9,546 nucleotides of DNA, from contig SVLP01000056.1 of NCBI GenBank assembly GCA_015067895.1, forward strand, positions 1 to 9,546, read 5' to 3'. This stretch comes from Oscillospiraceae bacterium. GTDB lineage: Bacteria; Bacillota_A; Clostridia; Oscillospirales; Oscillospiraceae. Shown piece after piece: positions 5,310-9,546 of this stretch. The notes below the pieces were generated by a model. It ran no database searches. It was not told where the DNA came from and saw only the letters and a list, made by a program, of their open reading frames with translations. How positions within the stretch are numbered: the first letter of the stretch is position 1; the number at the start of each line of letters is the position of its first letter. The position numbers and the translations under genes are program-made.

Positions 5310-6503
5310 ATGCTCAAAAACAAGACCATCGTCCTGGCTGTTACCGGCTCCATCGCCGCCTATAAGATCGCGAACCTTGCCTCCATGCTGAAGAAGCTCC
5401 ATGCGGATGTGCAGGTGCTGATGACCGCCAACGCCACCAATTTCATCAATCCCATCACCTTCGAGACCCTCACCGGCAACAAGTGTCTGGTGGACACCTT
5501 TGACCGGAATTTCCAGTATTCCGTTGAGCATGTGGCTCTGGCTAAGCGGGCGGATGTGGTGCTGATCGCTCCCGCCTCCGCCAATGTCATCGGCAAGGTG
5601 GCAAACGGCATTGCCGACGACATGCTGACCACCACGGTCATGGCCTGCAAGTGTCACAAGATCGTCTCCCCTGCCATGAATACCCAGATGTTTGAAAATC
5701 CCATCGTCCATGACAATCTGCAGAAGCTGGAGCGGTTCGGCTACGAGGTCATCCAGCCCGCCCACGGGTACCTGGCCTGCGGCGACACCGGCGCGGGCAA
5801 GATGCCGGAGCCCGAGACACTGCTGGCCTATATTCTGAAAGAAGCCGCCTATGAGAAGGATCTGACCGGCAAGAAGATCCTGGTCACCGCCGGTGCCACC
5901 CGGGAGTCCATCGACCCGGTGCGTTTCATCACCAATCACTCCTCCGGCAAGATGGGCGTGGCTCTGGCCAAGGCCGCCATGCTCCGGGGCGCAGAGGTCA
6001 CCCTGGTGGCCGCCCACATGGAGACCAAACCTCCCATGTTCGTGAATGTGGTGAGCGTCAAATCCGCCCAGGACATGTTCGACGCGGTCACCAGCCGGGC
6101 CCCTGAAATGGACATCATCATCAAGGCCGCCGCCGTCTCCGACTACACCCCGGCCACCGTGGCGGACTCCAAGATGAAGAAGAAGGACGGCGAGCTGTCC
6201 ATCGAGCTCAAGCGCACCCAGGATATTCTGAAATATCTCGGAGCGAACAAGCGGGAAGGCCAGTTCCTCTGCGGCTTCTCCATGGAGACCGACAATGTCA
6301 TCGAAAACTCCCGGAAAAAGCTCCATTCCAAGAACTGCGACATGATCTGCGCCAATTCCCTGCGCACTGCCGGGGCGGGCTTCGGCGTGGATACCAACAT
6401 CATCACCCTCATCACCGCAGATGGCGAAACCGAGCTGGAGCTCATGAGCAAGGACGCGGCGGCACACGAGATTTTGACCGTCATCCGGGACAAAATGGCT
6501 TGA
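5310..6503 (+). CDS. coaBC: Bifunctional CoaBC: phosphopantothenate-cysteine ligase / phosphopantothenoylcysteine decarboxylase
   Basis: CoaBC carries out two steps of CoA synthesis: nucleotide-dependent joining of cysteine to 4'-phosphopantothenate (CoaB) and FMN-dependent decarboxylation to 4'-phosphopantetheine (CoaC). The 397-residue protein is of normal length. The CoaC domain (about 1-185) has VTGSIAAYK (11-19), the catalytic His74 in SVEHVALAK, APASANVIGKVANGIADDMLTT (87-108), PAMNTQM (121-127) and the catalytic Cys157 in GYLACGDTGAGKM. The CoaB domain (about 186-397) has TAGATRESIDPVRFITNHSSGKMG (193-216), AAAVSDY (273-279) and the basic motif KMKKK (288-292). The ATG at 5310 has AAGGAGA seven bases upstream; a start at 5226 would lie upstream of the promoter. 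Divergent from the uptake/coaX operon, which supplies its substrate. Confidence 0.97.
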   Translation: MLKNKTIVLAVTGSIAAYKIANLASMLKKLHADVQVLMTANATNFINPITFETLTGNKCLVDTFDRNFQYSVEHVALAKRADVVLIAPASANVIGKVANGIADDMLTTTVMACKCHKIVSPAMNTQMFENPIVHDNLQKLERFGYEVIQPAHGYLACGDTGAGKMPEPETLLAYILKEAAYEKDLTGKKILVTAGATRESIDPVRFITNHSSGKMGVALAKAAMLRGAEVTLVAAHMETKPPMFVNVVSVKSAQDMFDAVTSRAPEMDIIIKAAAVSDYTPATVADSKMKKKDGELSIELKRTQDILKYLGANKREGQFLCGFSMETDNVIENSRKKLHSKNCDMICANSLRTAGAGFGVDTNIITLITADGETELELMSKDAAAHEILTVIRDKMA

Positions 6504-6504
6504 C

Positions 6505-6565
6505 GCAACTTCAGGTTGCCGGAATGCGATACAGGGTTGGTGGACGAAGTGCCCAACCTTTGCTA
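6505..6565 (+). terminator. Weak hairpins after coaBC, possible inefficient terminator
   Basis: Right after the coaBC stop, GCAAC (6505-6509) pairs with GTTGC (6515-6519). Further on, 6533-6540 pairs with 6553-6560 (8 pairs, one G-T) around a 12-base loop, followed by TTTGCTAAC. Neither has a proper T run, so termination here is uncertain and read-through into the next gene is possible. Confidence 0.3.
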
Positions 6566-6574
6566 ACATGAGGA

Positions 6575-6580
6575 TACAAT
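6575..6580 (+). promoter_or_regulatory. Possible -10 box of the XRE-family gene
   Basis: TACAAT lies 22 bases before the start codon. There is no TG extension and no recognisable -35 box at 16-18 bases, so this is weak; the gene may instead be read from coaBC. Confidence 0.25.
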
Positions 6581-6601
6581 CCAAAAAAAGGAGGAATCAT
6601 C

Positions 6602-7135
6602 ATGTCATTTGCAGACCGACTTAAGGAATACCGAAAGGATCGGGGCTTCTCCCAGGAAGACCTTGCCGACCATCTGGGTGTCAGCCGTCAGGCCATCGGA
6701 AAGTGGGAGCAGGGACAGGCCTATCCCGAGGTGGAGAAGCTGCTTGCTCTTTGTGAAGCATTGCAGGTGTCCATGGATGCCCTGATGGCGGACGAGCTGC
6801 CGGAGGGCTGCCGCCCATCCACGCCCGCCCCCGCCGAGAGCATCCTGATCCTGGCGGAAAACGGGATCCATCTGGTTCGCTGTATCAGTGTTATGTGCTC
6901 CAAGCCCTACAAAAGCCGCATCCTGGAGCCCAAATACGCCCTCTTCGGTGTCACGGGCTACACCCCCTTCTGGGGGCAGCACAACGTGCTTCTGGGCTGG
7001 TACGCCGACGAGGAGTCGATCCAGAAGGAGATCAAAGCCATCCAGCAGGCCATGCGGTGCGGGAGATCCGAGTACACCCTGCAATATGCGGTCAAAGTCC
7101 GCCGCCGCTGGGGACGGATCGAGATCGTCGAATAA
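6602..7135 (+). CDS. XRE-family HTH regulator with an unassigned C-terminal domain
   Basis: The 177-residue cytoplasmic protein starts with a clear Cro/C1-type helix-turn-helix (about 4-62): FADRLKEYRKDRGFSQEDLADHLGVSRQAIGKWEQGQAYPEVEKLLALCEALQVSMDAL. A proline-rich linker (about 67-79, ELPEGCRPSTPAPAES) leads to a C-terminal part of about 95 residues that I do not recognise. It contains YALFGVTGYTPFWGQHNVLLGWYADEESIQKEIKAIQQAM and ends in a basic strand, RRRWGRIEIVE. The mix of short strands and one helix suggests a small sensor or ligand domain, not a second HTH. AGGAGG lies seven bases before the ATG. It lies between coaBC and the convergent lit gene, so its target could be nearby or its own promoter; nothing proves which. 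Confidence 0.88.
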   Translation: MSFADRLKEYRKDRGFSQEDLADHLGVSRQAIGKWEQGQAYPEVEKLLALCEALQVSMDALMADELPEGCRPSTPAPAESILILAENGIHLVRCISVMCSKPYKSRILEPKYALFGVTGYTPFWGQHNVLLGWYADEESIQKEIKAIQQAMRCGRSEYTLQYAVKVRRRWGRIEIVE

Positions 7136-7137
7136 CG

Positions 7138-7167
7138 AAAAAGAGCAGGTCAGGCCTGCTCTTTTTT
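7138..7167 (+). terminator. Bidirectional intrinsic terminator between the XRE gene and lit
   Basis: AAAAAGAGCAGG (7138-7149) pairs with CCTGCTCTTTTT (7155-7166) around a five-base loop; T run 7162-7167 on the plus strand, T5 on the minus strand. It starts three bases after the XRE-gene stop. The right arm is also the last few codons of the leftward lit gene, whose stop lies in the loop. Confidence 0.93.
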
Positions 7168-7803
7168 GCGTTTCAAATTTTCCCAAATCAGGATGCCGCC
7201 CGACATGGTCACCAGGCCTGCGCCGATCAGAATGGCGCAGTTGCGGAAGAACTCCTGGGGCAGCACCCGGATGATCTGGTCGGCATTCCAGTCGAAGATC
7301 CAGTTGGTCTTCCCCGGGAAGAAGATGCTGTGGAAGATGACGAAGGCCCGGTCGAAATCCATGGCCGCCAAGGCTCCGATGACGACCGGCGCGACCAACG
7401 CGAGCACCGCCGCCCAGAAGGGGGCAGAGTGCTTCCCCAGACGGTAGGGGCCCCACCTTTTGCGCATCGCGAACAGCACCGCCAGAATGGCCGCGGAGCC
7501 GATCAGGATCATCGCATTCAGTTCAAACAGAACTCTACAGTCCGCAAAATGATGCTCCGCCTCATGGGAGCAGGCCATCACGCCGGTGCCGAAGGGCTTC
7601 CCCGGCAGGGTCAGGTAGTCCAGAACTTCATCATAGGCCTGACGGATCTCCGTCTCAGAAAAGCCGCTGCGCTCCGCCAGATCATAACCATCGATGTGGG
7701 CGTAGTAGAAGGGCCGGATGTAGATGGGCAGAGCGATGGATGCGGTCAGAAGAAAGAGAAATACACACACCGCGCAGAGCACGGACAGCAGTCGTTTTTT
7801 CAT
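7150..7803 (-). CDS. lit: Lit-type membrane protein (TIGR01906/DUF1461), predicted lipoprotein intramolecular transacylase
   Basis: Lit moves an acyl chain from the diacylglyceryl group to the N-terminal cysteine amine of bacterial lipoproteins, giving the lyso form that weakens TLR2 recognition; this was shown for enterococcal and Bacillus cereus proteins. The 217-residue product fits the family: four membrane helices at about 5-27, 95-112, 128-147 and 188-207, with a large outer loop after the first. It carries the family blocks YDEVLDYLTLPG (57-68), SHEAEHHFADCRVLF (79-93) and FHSIFFPGKTNWIFDWNADQIIRVLPQEFF (157-186). His85 and His158 match, as I recall, the invariant pair of B. cereus Lit (His85/His157). 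AGGAGGAA precedes the ATG. It has its own promoter and is probably monocistronic. The terminator overlaps its last codons. Confidence 0.85.
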   Translation of the reverse strand: MKKRLLSVLCAVCVFLFLLTASIALPIYIRPFYYAHIDGYDLAERSGFSETEIRQAYDEVLDYLTLPGKPFGTGVMACSHEAEHHFADCRVLFELNAMILIGSAAILAVLFAMRKRWGPYRLGKHSAPFWAAVLALVAPVVIGALAAMDFDRAFVIFHSIFFPGKTNWIFDWNADQIIRVLPQEFFRNCAILIGAGLVTMSGGILIWENLKRKKEQA

Positions 7804-7833
7804 ATGGTTCCTCCTGAAAGATCAGATGCGATC

Positions 7834-7862
7834 ATTCTACCATACCCGCCCCCAAATGTAAA
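7834..7862 (-). promoter_or_regulatory. Promoter of lit
   Basis: On the minus strand TTTACA (7862-7857, 5 of 6 consensus) and TAGAAT (7839-7834) are 17 bases apart, and a TG sits one base before the -10 box. The predicted leader is about 25 bases long. It is back-to-back with the exporter promoter, the two -35 boxes being 13 bases apart. Confidence 0.75.
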
Positions 7863-7875
7863 TTCCACTTTTTCC

Positions 7876-7904
7876 TTGTAAAAAATGCCATCCGTTGGTA
7901 TACT
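7876..7904 (+). promoter_or_regulatory. Promoter of the ThrE-family exporter gene
   Basis: TTGTAA (7876-7881) and TATACT (7899-7904) are 17 bases apart, with the extension TGG directly before the -10 box. Transcription would begin near 7911, which rules out the upstream in-frame TTG at 7895 and supports the ATG at 7934. Confidence 0.75.
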
Positions 7905-7933
7905 GGACATACCACGAGAAACGAGGGAACGCC

Positions 7934-9169
7934 ATGAAAGAACGAATGCTCCTGGAGGCCGCCACCACCCTGGGCTACCGGCTGGCCATGTCCGGTGCGG
8001 AGACCTACCGGGTGGAGGAGACCATACTGCGCGTCTTGCAGACCTACGGCTACGAGGCCGAGGCCTTCGCCATCCCCAACTGTCTGATCGTCAGCATCAT
8101 CACGGAAAACGGCGACCCCATCACCCGAATGCGCCGCATCGGCCCCCACGGCAACGACCTGGACGCGGTGGAGGTCTACAGCAACCTCAGCCGCGCCATC
8201 TGCAACCGAAAGCCCGACCCGTTGGAGCTGGGCAACTGGCTGCAGCTGGTGGAGCGGGACTACCGGCGGACATACAGCGTCCCGGTGCTTGCCATCGGCT
8301 TCTTTCTGTCGGCCTTTGGCTTCTGCTTCACCTTCAGCGGCACCTTTGCCGATGCACTGGGTGCGGGACTGTGCGGTCTGATCGTCATGGCGGTGGACGA
8401 GCTGATGGAGCGGCTCAAATCGACGCAGTTTTTCCGCACCATCATCGGTGCCTTCGCCATGGCTCTGTTCGCCTATTTCATCCACCATATGGGCCTGATC
8501 CAGAACGCCGACGCCACCATCATCGGCGCCCTGATGCTGCTTGTCCCCGGACTGCTCTTCACCAATGCCATGCGCGATGTGATGTACGGCGACACCAACT
8601 CAGGACTCAACCGGGTGGTGCTGGTTCTGCTGATCGCCGTGGCCATCGCCCTGGGCACGGCCGCCGCGCTGAAGCTGTCCGTGGACTGGTGGGGAATCCC
8701 CACGGGTGCGGGCTTGGCGGACTACGGCCCCGTGATGCTGAACATCGGAGCCTTCATCGGCTGCATCGGCTTTTCCATCTACTTCAACATCCACGGCCCC
8801 GGCATGATCGTCTGCGGCATCGGCGGTATCCTGACCTGGAGCACCTACCTGCTGGCACTGCATCTGGGGGTGGGTGTGGTCTTCGCCAACCTGCTGGGCG
8901 GCATCGTGGCCTCCGTCTATGCCGAGATCATGGCAAGAGTCCGCCGGTTCCCGGCCATCAGCTATCTGGTCGTGTCGCTGTTCCCCCTGCTCCCCGGCGC
9001 GGGCGTCTACTACACCATGGCCCACGCAGTGGAGGGCGACATGTCCGCCTTCGCGGACAAGGGCTTCGAGACGGCGGCCATCGCCGGTGCCCTGGCCCTG
9101 GGCATTCTGCTGGTGTCCACGGCCTTCCGGATCTGGAGTAATTATGTGATGCGGAGAAAAGCCGCATAA
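7934..9169 (+). CDS. Threonine/serine exporter family protein (ThrE; YjjP-YjjB fusion type)
   Basis: This 411-residue membrane protein joins both halves of the ThrE family in one chain. The N-terminal soluble and membrane part (about 1-255, DUF1212/YjjP-like) has LGYRLAMSGAETYRVEETI (13-31), AIPNCLIVSI (46-55) and the hallmark GALMLLVPGLLFTNAMRDVMYGD (198-220). The C-terminal part (about 265-405, YjjB-like) has FNIHGPGMIVCGIGGILTW (284-302) and SLFPLLPGAGVYYTMAHAV (348-366). About ten membrane helices are visible. Corynebacterium ThrE exports threonine and serine by proton motive force, whereas E. coli YjjP/YjjB was linked to succinate export, so the substrate is open. The ATG at 7934 has GAGGGA upstream and lies after the promoter. 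Its native terminator is now 220 bases away because of an inserted element. Confidence 0.9.
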   Translation: MKERMLLEAATTLGYRLAMSGAETYRVEETILRVLQTYGYEAEAFAIPNCLIVSIITENGDPITRMRRIGPHGNDLDAVEVYSNLSRAICNRKPDPLELGNWLQLVERDYRRTYSVPVLAIGFFLSAFGFCFTFSGTFADALGAGLCGLIVMAVDELMERLKSTQFFRTIIGAFAMALFAYFIHHMGLIQNADATIIGALMLLVPGLLFTNAMRDVMYGDTNSGLNRVVLVLLIAVAIALGTAAALKLSVDWWGIPTGAGLADYGPVMLNIGAFIGCIGFSIYFNIHGPGMIVCGIGGILTWSTYLLALHLGVGVVFANLLGGIVASVYAEIMARVRRFPAISYLVVSLFPLLPGAGVYYTMAHAVEGDMSAFADKGFETAAIAGALALGILLVSTAFRIWSNYVMRRKAA

Positions 9170-9176
9170 ATTGCAA

Positions 9177-9384
9177 AATGCTTATCGCCTTGAGTCAGCA
9201 AAGCACCCTTTTGCCTCCCTCCAAGAGGGAGGGGGACCGCGTCAGCAGTGGAGGGAGTGTCCTAAAAGAGAACACTGTACTTCTATTTTAGGACACTCCC
9301 CCAGTCAGCGAAGCTGACAGCCCCCCTCTCAGAGGGGGCCTAGAACCGTTCTTTTCCTATTGCTGAGTAAAGCCGATAAGCATT
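9177..9384. mobile_element. MITE-like non-coding element (~208 bp) inserted after the exporter gene
   Basis: Terminal inverted repeats are 9177-9201 and 9360-9384, matching at 22 of 25 positions; they begin AATGCTTATCG. The element is flanked by direct copies of AATTGCAA (9169-9176 and 9385-9392), extendable to the 10-mer AATTGCAAAA (9169-9178 and 9385-9394), as expected of a target-site duplication. It codes for nothing. Inside are several hairpins: 9214-9221/9225-9232, a perfect 15-bp stem 9253-9267/9286-9300, 9304-9309/9313-9318 and 9322-9328/9332-9338. No transposase is in the window, so it would have moved in trans. The left copy of the duplication overlaps the exporter stop codon. The internal GAGGGAGG and GTCAGCGAAGCTGAC motifs resemble dispersed repeats I remember from gut Clostridia. 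Confidence 0.75.
9253..9300. repeat. Perfect 15-bp inverted repeat at the core of the element
   Basis: GGGAGTGTCCTAAAA (9253-9267) faces TTTTAGGACACTCCC (9286-9300) across an 18-base spacer. No T run follows either arm, so it is not a classical terminator. It forms the apex of a larger imperfect symmetry that runs from about 9213 to 9340. Confidence 0.85.
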
Positions 9385-9390
9385 AATTGC

Positions 9391-9420
9391 AAAAATCCCG
9401 CTCGAAAGAGCGGGATTTTT
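9391..9420 (+). terminator. Intrinsic terminator of the exporter gene (bidirectional)
   Basis: A perfect 13-bp stem, AAAAATCCCGCTC (9391-9403) with GAGCGGGATTTTT (9408-9420), closes a GAAA tetraloop and ends in TTTTT. Its left A tract overlaps the right flanking repeat of the inserted element, so before the insertion it followed the exporter stop by only a few bases. Confidence 0.92.
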
Positions 9421-9433
9421 CAGTCTGTCAAAG

Positions 9434-9468
9434 AACCCCTGTTTTCTCGAAAGGAAAACAGGGGTTTT
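9434..9468. terminator. Second strong hairpin, probable terminator
   Basis: AACCCCTGTTTTC (9434-9446) pairs perfectly with GAAAACAGGGGTT (9454-9466), followed by TTTT (9465-9468) on the plus strand. On the minus strand GGTTCTTTG follows, which is weaker. It lies 14 bases after the previous terminator and may serve either as a back-up or for a leftward gene beyond the window edge. Confidence 0.7.
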
Positions 9469-9510
9469 GGTATAGAAAATTGGAAAACAGTTGTCCAGAA
9501 ATAAAAATAA

Positions 9511-9527
9511 GGAGTTCTTCCAACTCC
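9511..9527 (-). terminator. Small hairpin with a minus-strand U-rich tail near the window edge
   Basis: GGAGTT (9511-9516) pairs with AACTCC (9522-9527) around five bases. On the minus strand it is followed by TTATTTTTATTT, so it could end a leftward transcript whose gene lies outside the window. The stem is only six pairs. The rest of 9469-9546 shows no gene I can support. Confidence 0.4.
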
Positions 9528-9546
9528 AGTTTGCCAGCTTTTTCAG

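Noticed and set aside
5187..6584. Minus-strand open frame of 465 codons antisense to coaBC
   Set aside because: It mirrors the codon pattern of coaBC, is rich in His, Gly and Asp as antisense frames of GC-rich genes are, has no family motif and no ribosome binding site; coaBC has clear catalytic motifs.
7885..9141. Plus-strand open frame of 418 codons in another frame of the exporter gene
   Set aside because: Arg/His/Pro-rich low-complexity product with no membrane helices or motifs; the exporter frame carries all ThrE signatures.
9428..9544. Possible leftward partial gene entering from the right edge (39 open codons, tail KAGKLELEELL...)
   Set aside because: Too short to judge; it would run through two hairpins (9511-9527 and 9434-9466) and the other minus frames are equally open, so I do not call it.
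1..9546. tRNA, rRNA, CRISPR array, phage or defence genes
   Set aside because: I looked for cloverleaf or rRNA-like stretches, regularly spaced direct repeats and integrase, nuclease or toxin motifs and found none; the repeats present are inverted or two-copy tracts.

Overview
This 9.5 kb chromosomal window has high GC, good AGGAGG-type ribosome binding sites, A/G-rich leaders and many intrinsic terminators. That, the khpA-rimM-trmD gene order, a Lit-type membrane protein, an ECF S-component and the classes of intergenic repeats all suggest a GC-rich gut Clostridium, most likely of the Oscillospiraceae/Ruminococcaceae group. The assignment is inference from gene content and style; no taxonomic marker such as rRNA is present.

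Layout. (1) 1-1520: 3' end of khpA, a terminator-like hairpin, an AT-rich inverted repeat that carries a near-consensus promoter, then the overlapping pair rimM-trmD (ribosome maturation and tRNA m1G37 methylation) and a bidirectional terminator. (2) 1526-3750: a leftward MATE efflux pump and a rightward sirtuin deacylase, transcribed from back-to-back promoters. (3) 3755-6503: a coenzyme A supply locus. A leftward operon of an ECF substrate-binding membrane subunit (probably for pantothenate) and coaX faces a rightward coaBC. The control region between them holds two mirror-image extended -10 promoters and a perfect 20-bp palindrome in the coaBC leader. (4) 6602-7803: a small XRE-type regulator with an unrecognised C-terminal domain, convergent with lit, a predicted lipoprotein intramolecular transacylase. 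(5) 7934-9169: a fused threonine/serine (or dicarboxylate) exporter of the ThrE/YjjP-YjjB family, divergent from lit. (6) 9170-9546: no confident gene. It holds a ~208-bp MITE-like element with 25-bp terminal inverted repeats and an 8-10 bp flanking direct repeat, then two strong terminator hairpins and one weaker hairpin.

The genes are mostly core or housekeeping functions. Pantothenate uptake, CoaX and CoaBC together would take external pantothenate to 4'-phosphopantetheine. The best leads beyond routine annotation are the element inserted exactly between the exporter stop codon and its terminator (the empty site can be rebuilt by eye), the repeat that seems to supply the rimM-trmD promoter, and the palindrome in the CoA control region. 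I see no complete novel multi-gene system, defence island, CRISPR array or RNA gene here.
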